DNA of 64,000 nucleotides. Origin: Gaiellasilicea sp963791905 (GTDB lineage: Bacteria > Actinomycetota > Thermoleophilia > Gaiellales > Gaiellaceae). Shown in pieces: positions 16,286-27,962 of the stretch (position 1 is the first letter of the stretch; every line of letters starts with the position of its first letter). Under the pieces are notes generated by a model. That model had not been told where the DNA came from and made no database searches. It saw only the letters and a program-made list of their open reading frames with translations. The position numbers were made by a program, and so were the translations under genes. The stretch lies in assembly GCA_963791905.1 (NCBI GenBank), contig CAWBTX010000004.1:620001-684000 (forward strand), written 5' to 3'.

Positions 16286-17220
16286 TGGCCACGCCCGCCG
16301 ACATCCGCGAGCAAGGAGTCGCGGTCGAGCCGGGTTACGCCGGCCTGCCGTCCGCCGGCGCGCCGATCCGGCAGTCGAACCTCTGGAAGGACGCCTGGCG
16401 CCGCTATATCCGCAACAAGGCCGCCGTCGTCGCCGGCGCCTTTTTCGGCCTGATCCTCCTCTACTGCCTCATCGTCCCGATCATCTCGCCGTACGATCCC
16501 AACGAGGTCAATTTCGCGCTCGCCAATCAGCCGCCGAGCCTCGAGCACCCGTTCGGCACCGACAAGTTCGGCCGCGACCTCTTCACGCGCACAGCGATCG
16601 GCGGCCGCGTCTCGATCCTGATCGCCTTCGGGGCGACGCTGGCGATCCTCTTCATCGGCGTCGTCTACGGCGCGATCTCGGGCTTCGTCGGCGGCCGCCT
16701 CGACAACGGCATGATGCGCTTCCTCGACGCGCTCTACGGGCTCCCCTACCTGCCGTTCGCGATCATCACGCTCGCGATCATCGGCACGACGAACATCTGG
16801 ACGATGGTGATCGCGCTGTCGATCGCAAGCTGGTTCACGACCGCTCGGATCGTCCGCGGCCAGGTGATCACGCTGAAGGAGAACGACTACGTGCGCGCGG
16901 CGAAGGCGGTGGGCGCGCGGTGGTACCGAGTCCTCGGCCGCCACCTGCTCCCGAACACGCTCGGCGTCCTGATCATCGCGATCTTCCTCGAGCTGCCGGC
17001 GGTAATCCTCGGCGAGGCGTTCCTCTCCTTCATCGGCCTCGGGATCAGCCCGCCCGACGCCTCGTGGGGGGCGATGGCGCAGGAAGGGCGGACCGTCTAC
17101 CGCACCCATCCGACGGCGATCATCGTCCCGTCGCTCGCGATCGCGTCGCTCGTCATCTGCGCGAACTTCATCGCGGACGGCCTGCGCGACGCCCTCGACC
17201 CGCGAACGAAAGAGACGTAG
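16285..17220 (+). CDS. oppC: Oligopeptide ABC transporter permease OppC
   Basis: A 311-residue permease of the OppC/DppC family. An N-terminal cytoplasmic stretch precedes the first helix (KAAVVAGAFFGLILLYCLIV). It then shows the conserved HPFGTDKFGRDLFTRTAIGG, an EAA loop (YVRAAKAVGARWYRVLGRHL) and the end LRDALDPRTKET. Its ATG overlaps the oppB stop, and its TAG is immediately followed by the oppD ATG at 17221, so the subunits are tightly coupled. Confidence 0.95.
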   Translation: MATPADIREQGVAVEPGYAGLPSAGAPIRQSNLWKDAWRRYIRNKAAVVAGAFFGLILLYCLIVPIISPYDPNEVNFALANQPPSLEHPFGTDKFGRDLFTRTAIGGRVSILIAFGATLAILFIGVVYGAISGFVGGRLDNGMMRFLDALYGLPYLPFAIITLAIIGTTNIWTMVIALSIASWFTTARIVRGQVITLKENDYVRAAKAVGARWYRVLGRHLLPNTLGVLIIAIFLELPAVILGEAFLSFIGLGISPPDASWGAMAQEGRTVYRTHPTAIIVPSLAIASLVICANFIADGLRDALDPRTKET

Positions 17221-18237
17221 ATGCCGCTGCTCGAGGTCAACGATCTCCGCACGCACTTCTTCACGCGCGAGGGTGTGGTGCGCGCGGTGGACGGCGTCGA
17301 CTTTGCCGTCGAGGCCGGCAAGACGCTCGGCATCGTCGGGGAGTCGGGGAGCGGTAAGTCAGTGACCGCGCTCTCGATCATGGGGCTCATTCCGAAGCCG
17401 CCGGCGGAAATCGTCTCAGGGTCGGTCATCTTCGGGGATCGGGACTTGACGAAGCTCTCCGAGAAGCAGCTCGAGGACGTTCGCGGACGTGAGATCGCGA
17501 TGATCTTCCAGGATCCGATGACGTCGCTGAACCCGACGCTGACGATCGGCACCCAGATCACCGAGACGATCCGGCGCCACTACGACGTCTCGAAGGCGCA
17601 GGCGCGGAAGAAGGCGATCGAGCTGATGGAGGAGGTGCGGATCCCACGTGCGGCCGACCGGCTCACGGACTATCCACACCGCTTCTCGGGCGGGATGCGG
17701 CAGCGCGTGATGATCGCGATCGCTCTCTCGTGCGATCCGAAGCTCCTGATCGCAGACGAGCCGACGACAGCGCTCGACGTCACCGTCCAGGCCTCCGTGC
17801 TCGACCTGCTCGACGACCTCAAGGCCCGGCACGACATGGCGATGATCATCATCACCCACGACATGGGCGTCGTCGCCGAGGCGGCGGACGACATCATCGT
17901 CATGTACGCCGGTCAGGTGGTCGAGCACGCCATGACGCTCGACCTCTTCGACAACCCGGAGCATCCCTACACCGAGGCGCTCCTCGGAGCGCTGCCGCAG
18001 CTCGAGGGCGAGGGCATCCGCGAGGGCCGGCTGACCGCGATCCCCGGTCGGCCGCCGGATCTGCTCGATCCGCCGGACGCATGCCGCTTCGCGCCGCGTT
18101 GTCCGTACGCCGGCGGCGACTACTGCACCGAGCGCGAGCCCGAGCTGCGCGAGCTCCGCAAGGGCCACTGGGTTCGCTCGGCTCACCCGGCGAGCGAGCG
18201 GCTGGGCGCACGCACCCCGGAGGTGGCGCCGGCGTGA
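17221..18237 (+). CDS. oppD: Oligopeptide ABC transporter ATP-binding protein OppD
   Basis: A 338-residue ATPase. Walker A is GESGSGKS, the signature FSGGMRQR, Walker B LLIADEPTTALD and the switch His is in IITHDMG. The C-terminal extension carries the Cys cluster of the OppD/DppD family (CRFAPRCPYA, then GGDYC), which in some relatives binds a [4Fe-4S] cluster. It starts directly after the oppC stop. Its TGA overlaps the GTG of oppF (GTGA). It pairs with OppF to drive transport. Confidence 0.95.
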   Translation: MPLLEVNDLRTHFFTREGVVRAVDGVDFAVEAGKTLGIVGESGSGKSVTALSIMGLIPKPPAEIVSGSVIFGDRDLTKLSEKQLEDVRGREIAMIFQDPMTSLNPTLTIGTQITETIRRHYDVSKAQARKKAIELMEEVRIPRAADRLTDYPHRFSGGMRQRVMIAIALSCDPKLLIADEPTTALDVTVQASVLDLLDDLKARHDMAMIIITHDMGVVAEAADDIIVMYAGQVVEHAMTLDLFDNPEHPYTEALLGALPQLEGEGIREGRLTAIPGRPPDLLDPPDACRFAPRCPYAGGDYCTEREPELRELRKGHWVRSAHPASERLGARTPEVAPA

Positions 18238-19097
18238 GCACGAACGGCAAGCTGCTCGAGGTGACCGACCTCCACAAGCACTTCCCGATCCGGGAGGGCC
18301 TCCTGATCGAGCGGAAGGTCGGCGAGGTGAAGGCCGTCGACGGTGTCACCTTCGACATCGCGACGGGGGAGACCGTGGGGCTCGTCGGCGAGTCCGGCTC
18401 GGGCAAGTCGACGACCGGCTACTGCGTCCTGCAGCTGATCAAGCCGACGTCGGGCTCGGTCAAGTTCGAGGGTACTGAGCTGACGAGCCTGGGCCGCGAG
18501 GACCTGCGGCGGATGCGTCGCGAGATGCAGATCGTCTTCCAGGATCCGTACTCCTCGCTCGACCCGCGCATGACGGTCGGCGACATCGTCGGCGAGCCGC
18601 TGATCGTGCACGGGATCGGCACGAAGCGCGACCGCAAGGCGCGGATCCGCGAGCTGCTCGACGTCGTCGGCTTCAACCCGACCTTCACGAACCGCTACCC
18701 GCACGAGTTCTCCGGCGGCCAGCGGCAGCGGATCGGCATCGCCCGCGCGCTCGCGCTCAGCCCGAAGCTGATCGTCTGCGACGAGCCGGTCTCGGCGCTC
18801 GACGTCTCGATCCAGGCGCAGATCCTCAACCTGCTCAAGGATCTGCAGCGCGACTTCGCCCTGACCTATCTCTTCATCGCGCACGACCTCGCGGTCGTTC
18901 GCTCGATGAGCGACCGGATCGCGGTGATGAACAAGGGGCAGCTCGTCGAGATCGGCCCGGCCGAGCAGGTCTACACGAACCCGCAGGACGACTACACGAA
19001 GGCGCTGCTGTCCGCGGTGCCGATCCCGGACCCGCGCGCGATGAAGGAGCGAAAGGCCGCGCGCAGGAAGCTGCGCCACGCCCTCGCCGAGGGCTAG
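18234..19097 (+). CDS. oppF: Oligopeptide ABC transporter ATP-binding protein OppF
   Basis: A 287-residue ATPase with Walker A GESGSGKST, signature FSGGQRQR and Walker B LIVCDEPVSALD. Unlike OppD, it lacks the C-terminal Cys cluster and ends in a basic tail (KERKAARRKLRHALAEG). The frame is open far upstream, but GTG 18234 is chosen because it follows GGAGGTG and overlaps the oppD stop. Its TAG shares the four bases CTAG with the stop of the convergent acyl-CoA dehydrogenase gene. It completes the oppABCDF set. Confidence 0.93.
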   Translation: MSTNGKLLEVTDLHKHFPIREGLLIERKVGEVKAVDGVTFDIATGETVGLVGESGSGKSTTGYCVLQLIKPTSGSVKFEGTELTSLGREDLRRMRREMQIVFQDPYSSLDPRMTVGDIVGEPLIVHGIGTKRDRKARIRELLDVVGFNPTFTNRYPHEFSGGQRQRIGIARALALSPKLIVCDEPVSALDVSIQAQILNLLKDLQRDFALTYLFIAHDLAVVRSMSDRIAVMNKGQLVEIGPAEQVYTNPQDDYTKALLSAVPIPDPRAMKERKAARRKLRHALAEG

Positions 19098-20230
19098 GGC
19101 AACCCCAGCAGCCTCGCGATCACCATGCGCTGCACCTCGTTGGTGCCCTCGCCGATCTCGAGGATCTTCTGGTCGCGGTAGAGGCGTGAGATCGGGAACT
19201 CGTCCATGTAGCCGTAGCCGCCGTGGATCTGGAGCGACCAGTTGACGGCGCGGTTCGAGAGCTCGCCGGTGTAGAGCTTCGCCATCGCTGCCTCGCGGGC
19301 GAACGGCCGCTCCTGGTCCTTGAGCCAGGCGGCGCGCTGGACCAGCGCCCTGCCCGCCTCGATCTCGGTCGCCATGTCGGCCAGCTTGAACTGGATCGCC
19401 TGGAAGCTCGAGATCGGCTTCCCGAACTGCTCGCGCTCCTTCGCGTAGGCGTAGGCCAGGTCGTAGGCGCCCTGCGCGAGGCCGACCCCCATCGCCGCGA
19501 CCGAGATCCGCCCGCCGTCGAGGATCTCCAGGAACTGCTGGAAACCCTGCCCGCGCGGGCCGAGCAGGTTCCTCTCCGGGACCGCGCAGTCGCGGAACGA
19601 GAGCTCGCGCGTGTCCGACGCGCGCCAGCCGAGCTTGTGCATCGGCGCGGAGATCTCGTAGCCGGGCGTGCCGTTCGGGACGATCAGGTTCGAGATCTCG
19701 TCCTCGCCGGTGCGCGCCGTGATCGTCACGCACGACGTGATGTCGGTGCCCGCGTTGGTGATGAACATCTTCGAGCCGTTGACGATCCACTCGCCGTCGC
19801 GAAGCTCCGCGGTCGTGCGCGCGTTGCCGGCGTCGGAGCCCGCGCCCGGCTCGGTGAGGCCGAAGGCCGCGAGCCTGCGGCCGGAGGCGAGGTCCGGGAG
19901 CCATTCGCCTTTCTGCTCCTCGGTGCCGAAGAGGAAGATCGGCATCGTCCCGAGCGAGGTGTGCGCCGCGACCGTGATCGCGACCGACGAGTCGATCCGC
20001 GTCAGCTCCTCGATCGCGATCGCGTAGGAGACGGTGTCGCCGCCCGCGCCGCCGTACTCCTCCGGGATCGGCAGGCCCATCAGCCCGAGCTCGCCGAGCT
20101 CCGCGACGAGCTCGTAGGGGAAGCGCGACTCGCGGTCGAGCTCCTCGGCGACGGGCGCCACGCGCTCGCGCGCGAACTCGCGCACGGTGTCGCGGATCAG
20201 CTCCTGCTCGGAGGTGAGGTCGAGGTCCAC
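19094..20230 (-). CDS. Acyl-CoA dehydrogenase
   Basis: A 378-residue FAD enzyme that desaturates acyl-CoA at the alpha-beta bond. Family motifs are AFGLTEPGAGSDAGNARTTA (flavin and substrate loop), YAKEREQFGKPISSFQAIQF, LQIHGGYGYMDEFPISRLYR and GEGTNEVQRMVIARLL. The Glu of GEGTNEVQ is at the position of the catalytic base in medium-chain type enzymes, so short or branched-chain substrates are likely. An isovaleryl-CoA dehydrogenase role would match the carboxylase and hydratase genes further right, but this is inference. The start is GTG 20230, with TAGCAT 12 bases upstream. The stop shares CTAG with oppF. Confidence 0.92.
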   Translation of the reverse strand: MDLDLTSEQELIRDTVREFARERVAPVAEELDRESRFPYELVAELGELGLMGLPIPEEYGGAGGDTVSYAIAIEELTRIDSSVAITVAAHTSLGTMPIFLFGTEEQKGEWLPDLASGRRLAAFGLTEPGAGSDAGNARTTAELRDGEWIVNGSKMFITNAGTDITSCVTITARTGEDEISNLIVPNGTPGYEISAPMHKLGWRASDTRELSFRDCAVPERNLLGPRGQGFQQFLEILDGGRISVAAMGVGLAQGAYDLAYAYAKEREQFGKPISSFQAIQFKLADMATEIEAGRALVQRAAWLKDQERPFAREAAMAKLYTGELSNRAVNWSLQIHGGYGYMDEFPISRLYRDQKILEIGEGTNEVQRMVIARLLGLP

Positions 20231-20264
20231 GAGCGCCGCCGGATGCTACCGGCCGTGTCGACCG

Positions 20265-23200
20265 CTACGGCAAGGGCGCACGGGGAAGCGTGGCGACGCC
20301 GAGCCGCTCGAGGATCGCGTCCGCCTCGGTGCCGGCCGTCGCGTCGCCGAGCCCGGTCTCGGCGAGCGCGCGCAAGGTCAGCGCGACGTCGTACTCCGAC
20401 GCCGCCTCCCGAGCGAGCCGCAGGCTCTCCTCCAGGTGCGGCCGGGCTTCGTCGGGCCGCCGCGCCTGGTGCAACGCGTAGCCGAGGGCCCGCTCCGCCA
20501 GGATGCGGACGGCGTCTCCCGCGCTCTCGTCGGCGAGCGTCTCGGTCGCCAGCTCGATCGCCTCGCCGTAGCGGCCCTCCAGAACGTGGCACTCGGCCAG
20601 TCTCGCGCGCGCGTCGGCAACGTAGTAGTGCGCATCGATCGCGACGAAGGCGTCGATCGCCTCGGCGTAGAGCGTTCGTGCCTCGTCGAACCTGCGTGCC
20701 GCGGGCGGCGACACGGGCGAGGTTGCTCGTCGCGAGCGCCGCGCCGATCGCGTACCCGGCGGCCCGCGAGGCCCTGAGCATGTGCAGGAACGCCTCCTCG
20801 GCCCGCTCGAGGTGCCCCTGGTCCGAGGCGATCTCGCCCTCGTTGTTCGCGGCCATGCCCTCGCCGATCACGTAGCCACCGCGCTGAAGCGCCTCGCGTG
20901 CGGCGCCGTACGCGTCGAGCGCCTCCTCCCAGCGGCCGTCGTAGTAGAAGCGGATGCCGAGGTTGTTGAGCGAGTTGCCCTTGCCGCGGAAGTCCTGCAG
21001 CTCGTCGAAGATCGGGATCGCGAGCTCGCAGAAGCGAATCCCGTCGGGGTGGCCGAGGTCGTAGTTCGCGAGCAGGTAGTACGCGTGCGCCAGGCGGCCG
21101 CGGTCGTCGGACTGACGCGCCCGCTCGGCCGCGCGCTCGCCCCACGTGAGCGCGTCGCGCGAACTGTCCCAGCCGGTAGTGGACGCCTGCGATCCCCAGC
21201 TCGAGGTCGATGTGATTCCGCGTCAGCTCCGGGCTGTCGGGCAGCTCTGCGAGGCGGGAGAGCCCGAGCTCGTAGGCGGCGATTGCCTCCTGGTGCCGGC
21301 CGGCGTGCTCCTCGAGCGAGCCTCGCTTCCACGCGATGCGCGTCTCGAGGACGGCGTCGTCCGGGACGAGCGCGCCGGCGCGCTCGTAGGCGTCCGCCGC
21401 GCGTGCGTACTCGCCGAAGCGCTCGCAGACGTCCCCGAGACCCTCCGCGACCGCGGCGACGTCGGCAGGGTCGAGCTCGGGGACGGCAGCGGCCGCCTCG
21501 AGCGCGCGCTCGTACAGCTCGGCCGCGACCACGTTGGCGAAGCCGGCCTGCGCCCGTCGGCCCGCTGAGACCGAGTAGCGCCATGAACGCGCGAAGTCGT
21601 GCGCGGCATGGAAGTGGAGCGAGAGGAGCGCGGCCTCTTCGTCGGACTGTCTCCCAGCTGCCGCTCGATCGCTGCGCCGACGTGCCCGTGGATCTCGGCC
21701 CGGCGCCCGAACGAGAGGCCCTCGTACGCGGTCACCCGGACGAGGTCGTGACGGAACGCGAACCGGCCGTCGCCGCTGTCGACGAGAAACTCGCGGAGGG
21801 GCGCCGAGATCTCGAGCTCGTCCTCGGCCGCGCCGAGGCCGGCCAGGCTTTCGCCGAGCACGGTGTCGGCCACGATCTCCCGCAGCAACGGGAGCTCGAA
21901 CGACGGCCCGACGACGGCGGCATACCTCAGCGCCATCCGGTCGATCGGCTCGAGCGTGTCGATCCTCGCCGTGAGCAGCCGTTCGACCGTGTCGGGGAGC
22001 GTCTCGAGCCGCTCACCGTGCCGCGCCGCCCAGACGAGCTCCCTCACGAACAGCGGGTTGCCGCCGGCCCGCTCGACGAGCCCGCTCATCGTCTCGTCCG
22101 ACAGCGCCGCTTCCTCCGCGACCTCGAGCGCGAGCGCGCTGGCGGCCTCGACGCTGAGTGGCTCGAGCTCGAGGCGCGCGGCATGCTCGCCCTCGGCGGC
22201 CGGCTCGGGGTGTGGTCGTGTCGTGACGCACACGAGCCAGGGTCGAGGGGCCGGCGATGCGGTGAGGGAGCGCAGCAGGAGGCGCGAAGCGTCGTCGAGC
22301 CAGTGCCCGTCCTCGACCACGATGAGCGTCGGCATGAGCAGCACCCGCTCCAGGAAGGCGCCGATCACCTGGTGCATCCGGTCGAGGCTTCGGCCCGCAT
22401 CCATGGCGTCGACCTCGGCCGTGCGAGCCACTTCGGCGTCGAACGGCACGGCGAGCAGCGGCAGCATGGGCGCGAGGTCGGGCATCGCGCCGCTGACGAA
22501 CGGCGCCAGGATCTGTCCGGCCTCCGCCCGCCCGGCCGTCTCGGGGATGCCGACGAGACGCCGCAACAGCGGGCGGACGGCGGCGAACGGCTCGGCCGTC
22601 GCGTAGTGCTCGCCGGAGGCCTCGAGCTGCTGGAACCCGGCCGCGAGCACGCGAAGCTCCTGGACGAGGCGCGACTTGCCGATGCCGGGCTCGCCGACGA
22701 TCTCGACGAGCCGGAGCTGCCTCAGTCGGGCGGCATTCAGTGCGTCCGACAGCTGCGCGAGCTCGGCCTCGCGGCCGAGCAGCGCGCCGATCGCTCCGGG
22801 CTGGGCTGCGGCGCGCGTGCCGGTCGGCTCGAGCACCCGCTGCGCGAGGATCGCCTGCTCCTTCCCTTTGACGAGGAGCGGCTCGACCTCCGTTCGATAC
22901 TCGGTTCGTGCGTGCTCCAGGACGTCGACCGTGGTCAGCACCTCTCCGTTCTGCGCCCGGGCGGTGAGTCGCGCCGCGAGGTTGACGGCGTCACCCATGA
23001 CGGCGTACGTCCGCCTCGTCTCCGCGCCGATGTCGCCTGTGAAGACGTGACCTCGGTTCACGCCGGCGCGGAGCGGCAGGCCGATGTCGGCGGCGAGGAT
23101 GTCGCGAACCGCGCGGAGCATCCCCTCTTCGTCCTCGCCGGAGGTGAACGGCGCTCCGGCGGTCAGGTAGAGCTTGATCGCGCCGACGTCGATGTCGGAT

Positions 23201-24081
23201 TCCAGCCAGGTGATCTCGTACGAGGAGCATGCGCGGTCGACCGTCTCGGCCAGGGTGTCGAGCTGCTGAGCGAGGACGACTGGGCCGTCGCGCTCGAGCA
23301 GGAGGTCCGTCTCGCCGACCTTCACGAAGGCGACAGTGACCTGGCGGTGCTCCGCCTCGCCGCTCGCGATCGCGAGGTGGTCGCGCAGGGAGACGGGGAC
23401 GAAGCCGGCGAGGTCCTCGCCCGGGAGGTACGGCGGCGGCTCGATCGTGCTCGCGCCCTGATCCAGCCGGCGCAGCAGCCGCGCGCCCTCGCGCTCCTCG
23501 CCCAGCCACTCGGCCGCGACGGAGGCGGCGGTCTCGGTGCTGACGACGATCTCACCCGCGCTCGCGAGATCCTCGAGCTCGAAGACCCGTGTCGCGGCAG
23601 GCCCGGCGACGATCAGCTCGCGGTGGGGGCGGGCGGTGAGGAAGAAGTGGCAAAGGCCCGTGTGAACGCCGGCGGACATGCTGAGGCTGACCGGCCCGAC
23701 CGAGCTCTCCGACGAGCCGACCGACTCGATCGTCCACTGCATGTCCGACGCCGCGCCGCAGGCGCGCTCCACGTGCCGGTCGCCGGAGAAGAGCAGCAGC
23801 AGCGCGTCGCCGCGGAACTTCAAGACGTCGCCGCCGTGGCGCTCGGCGACCGCGATCAGCTCCGCGAAGACGGAGGAGATGCGCGTGACGAGCTCCTCGG
23901 CGCCGCGGCGGCCGCGCGACGCGAGGCGCTCTGCGAGCGCCGTGAAGCCCGAGATGTCGACCGAGACCAGCGTCCCGTCGACGGCGCGCCGGCGGTCCCC
24001 CGGCTCCGCGCTCCAGGCATGCAGGAGCCGCGGCACGTACGGGGCGAGGAGCGCTCCCGGCGTGACGGTTGGCGTCGCCAT
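20265..24081 (-). CDS. Adenylate/guanylate cyclase-AAA-TPR signalling protein (frameshifted)
   Basis: A very large protein of about 1270 residues if three frame changes (near 21645, 21170 and 20712) are repaired. The start MATPTVTPGALLAPYVPRLL is at ATG 24081. Two class III cyclase-type domains come first. One has the metal-binding VSVDISGFTALAERLA and GDVLKFRGDALLLLF; the other is diverged (HRQVTVAFVKVGETDLLLER to YAVMGDAVNLAARLTARA). A large AAA ATPase follows with Walker A VGEPGIGKSRLV and Walker B LIVVEDGHWLDDASRLLLRS. The rest is TPR repeats (AYERAGALVPDDAVLETRIA and similar). Such proteins are common in actinobacteria and are thought to act as signal-responsive regulators. The second cyclase domain lacks clear catalytic residues. 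Confidence 0.75.
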
Positions 24082-24182
24082 GGAGCAAGATTGCGCGTTC
24101 GCGGGCCGTACAAGCAAGGCGCCGCAAAGCTCGGATGCAGCCCTCTTGAATCGCGTGTCTCGATCGTGCAAGGGTTGCCGGC

Positions 24183-27100
24183 GTGGGCCGGACCAGCGAC
24201 CCGCCCGCAACTGCGGCGGCCAGGGCAAAGGCGGTGCTCAGGAGGATTCTTCTTCTCGGCGCGGCGTTGCTGGCCGCGCTGGCGGCGGCCTCGTACGCGT
24301 CCGCCGCGACCTTCACCGTCACGACGACGGCGGACACCGGCGCGGGCTCGCTCCGCCAGGCGATCCTCGACTCGAACGGGGCGATCGGGCCCGACACGAT
24401 CGACTTCAACATCGCCGGCTCCGGTCCGCACGTGATCCAGCCTGTGACCGCCCTGCCGCAGGTGACCGACCACGTCACGATCGACGGCAGCGCGGAGCTG
24501 AGCGGACCGGCCGGCCGCTCGTCTCGATCGACGGCGGCCCGCCGCGCCGCCTGTCGCTCTACGGTCTCGAGCTCCAGGCGGCGCCGTTACCGGCAGCTCC
24601 GTGATCCGCGCGCTCGCGTTCACCCGCTGGGATCTGGCAACGGGGCCGGGCTGCGGCTCGGCGGCGTCGGCGGGCAGTGACCGTCTACGGGAGACCTGTT
24701 CGGCCTCGACGCGAGCCGGGCTCGCACTCGGCAACTACGCCGGCATCAGCGTGGAAGGCGGCAACGGGCATCGACGATCGGCGGCACGAAGCGGCGGCGA
24801 GCCCAACATGATCTCCGGCAACGTCACCGGCTGTCCCTGTCCACCTCCGCGCGAGCGCGAACGTCATCGGCAACTGGATCGGCGTCGGTCTCGACGGCAG
24901 CACACCGCTGCCGCAACGGGATTCAGGGATCCTCGTCCAGAGCACCGGCACGAACACTCGATCGGCTTCACGACGGCGGGCTCCGGGAACCGCATCGTCG
25001 GCAACAACGGCGTCGGCATCCGCGTCGTCTCCAGTGGGCGAGCGAAGATCTCGGGAACCAGATCGAGCTGAACGGCGACATCGGCATCGATCTCGGGCTC
25101 GACAACGTCACGCCGAACGATCCGGGCGACGGCGACACGGGTCCCAACGACCTCCAGAACTACCCGACTGGCCTGGCCGCCACGATCCAGGGCGGCGGGC
25201 AGCTCGGATCACCGGCACGCTGGACTCCGTCGTCGACACGACCTACGTGCTGCACTTCTACTCGAGTGAGGCGGCAGACTCCTCCGGAAACGGCGAGGGC
25301 GCGAACTTCCTCGGCTCGGTGTCGACCGGTGTCGGGCCCTTCTCCTACACGTTCACGCCGATCGTGCCGGTGGCGGCCGGGGGACTTCGTCACGGCGACG
25401 GCGACCGCCTTCACCGGCTTCACGTCGGAGTTCTCGCCGGCGGTCGCTGCGACATCCCCTCCCGGCACGACGTACGTCGTCAACTCCGCTACCGATCCCG
25501 GCGACGGCGCTTGCAACCTCGCCCATTGCTCGCTGCGCGAAGCCATGGACGCTGCGAATGCGAGTGCGGGTACCGACACGATCGCCTTCACGATCGGCAG
25601 CGGTGCCGTCACGATCTCGCCCGCCTTCCCGCTGCCGACGGTCATCGATCCAGTCGTACTGGATGCCACGACGCAGCCGGGCTACATGGGTGGCCCGCTG
25701 GTGCGGCTCAACGGTACCGGCGCGGGCGCGAGCACGATTGGCCTGGAGATCCGCGCGGGCGGCTCGACCGTCCGCGGCCTGCTCGATCACCAATTTCACA
25801 CTGGACGGCATCCGTCTGCGCGACGGCAGCAGCAGCATTGTCGAGGACAACTACGTCGGCGCGTTCGTGGGCGCTGGGGTGGAGGCGGCCGGAAACGGCT
25901 CCTACGGCCTGCTCGCGTTGAGCTCGCCGGACAATGTCATCCGCCGCAACGTGATCGGCGGCAACGGCTCCGGCGTCAGGCAATCTGAGGCCGGTGTCGG
26001 CCAATACGACGACTCCGGAGGGGCCGTCGTCGAGGACAACCTGATCGGCATCGGGCCGGGCGACGAGGTGCTCGCGAACGAGATCGGAGTCACCGTTACA
26101 CGATCGAATGACGTTCGCTTGGACGGCAACACGATCGCCCACAACACCGGCAACGGCGTCCTGGTCTTCGGCGCTCCGGCGCTGGGCAACCGGATCGCGG
26201 CCAACAGGATCCACAACAACGGCTTGCTCGGGATCGATCTCGGCGGCGAGGGCGTCACGCCGAACGACCCGGGCGACGGCGACTCGGCCCGAACAACCTG
26301 CAGAACTTCCCGAACCGGCCTGAGCGCCGAGCTCATTGGCGGCCAGATTCAGATCACCGGCAGGCTCGACGCCGTCTCCGGACCCAGACTGTGCGATCCA
26401 ATTTACTCGAGCGCCGCGGCTCGATCCCTCCGGCAACGGCGAGGGCGGGACCTTCCTCGGCTCGCGGAAGCTCAGGTGCCGGGCACGATCTCGTTTACGG
26501 TTCGCACCCGTCCCGCGGCAGCGTACGTGGCGCGTGCGTGACGGCGACGGCGACGGACGCGGCCGACAACACCTCGGAGTTCTCATCCGCCGTCGCCGTC
26601 GAGGAAGGGGAGGGCGCCGTCTTCACCGTCAACTCCGCGGCCGAGCCCGGCGACGGCACCTGCGACGCGACCTGCACGCTGCGCGACGCGGTCGACGACG
26701 CGAACGCGGCGCCGACCGACGACGAGATCGAGTTCGCGATCGGCAGCGGGCCACAGAGGATCTCGCTGACGAGCAGGCTGCTCGTGTCGGACACCCTCGA
26801 GATCGACGGGACCTCGCAGCCGGGGTACGCCGGCGCGCCGCTGATCGAGCTCGACGGCTCCGGCGTCTCGGCCGGGCCGACCGACGGCGGCATCGAGCTC
26901 TTCGCCGGCGCGCCGGGGAGCCGGATTCGAGGGCTCGTGCTGAACGGTTTCCAGACGAACGCGATCGGCGTCTACGGCCCCGGCAACAGCATCACCGGCA
27001 ACTACATCGGCACGAACGCGGCCGGGACGGCGGCGGACGGCAACAGCGGCGCAGGCATCTACCTGCAGGATGCGGCTCGGGACCACGATCGGCGGGCCGG

Positions 27101-27962
27101 ATGCTCCCGAGCGCAACGTGATCGCGGGCAACGACGGCGACGGCGATCCGGATCGTCGGCGCGGACGGTACGTCGAACGACGTCGAGGGCAACTACATCG
27201 GGGTCAGCGCAGAAGGTGACACACCCTTGGGCAATCTCGGTGACGGGGTTCACATCAACTCGTCGCGGAACACGATCACCCACGAACCGTCATCGCGGAC
27301 AACGGCCAGGGAGCGGCATCGCCGTGGCCGGCGGACTCGCGCAACACGATCACCGAGAACCAGATCCGCGACAGCCTCAGGCTCGGCATCGACCTCGCGG
27401 AACGACGGCTCACGCCTAACGACTTCGCGCCGCCGGCCGACTCGGACACCGGCCCGAACGGCCTGCAGAACTTCCCCGACATTCAGTCCGCCGTGAGCGA
27501 CGGCATCGACACGACCATCTCCGGGACGATGTCGTCGGAGCCGAGCGAGCTGCACACGATCGAGCTCTTCTCGACCCCGAACTGTGACGGCTCGAGCCAC
27601 GGCGAGGGGGCGACTCTCCTCGGCTCGACGACGATGACGACGAACCCAACGGGCGGCGGCCCGTGGTCGGTGGTGGCTCCCGTCGCGGTACCGGGCGGGC
27701 ACTTCGTCACCGCGACGGCGACGGACTCGCTCGGCAACACGTCCGAGTTCTCGCGCTGCCTGGCCGTGCAGGCGCCGAACACTCTCGTCGTCAACCAGGA
27801 CAACGACTCGGGCTCGGGCGGCTGCACTGAGGTCGACTGCACTCTCCGCGAGGCCCTCGAGGACGCAGGCTCGCTGCCCGGCCGTCAGCGGATCGTCTTC
27901 GCGATTCTGCCACCGGGTCCGAAGACGCTCGCCCTGAACAGCCGGCTGCTGGTCACCGCCCG
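24183..27962 (+). pseudogene. Giant protein, N-terminal part: four CSLREAI/beta-helix modules, heavily frameshifted
   Basis: About sixteen frame changes occur in 3.8 kb. Typical text is TFTVTTTADTGAGSLRQAIL, TYVVNSATDPGDGACNLAHC with SLREAMDAANASAGTDTIAF, VFTVNSAAEPGDGTCDATCT with LRDAVDDANA, and TLVVNQDNDSGSGGCTEVDC with TLREALEDAG. The beta-helix rungs read like GNRIAANRIHNNGLLGIDLG and PGNSITGNYIGTNAAGT. Each module ends in ATATD..GNTSEFS-like motifs. The density of breaks here is far higher than in the rest of the gene. This may mean poor consensus quality in a repetitive stretch or genuine decay of the 5' part. Confidence 0.55.
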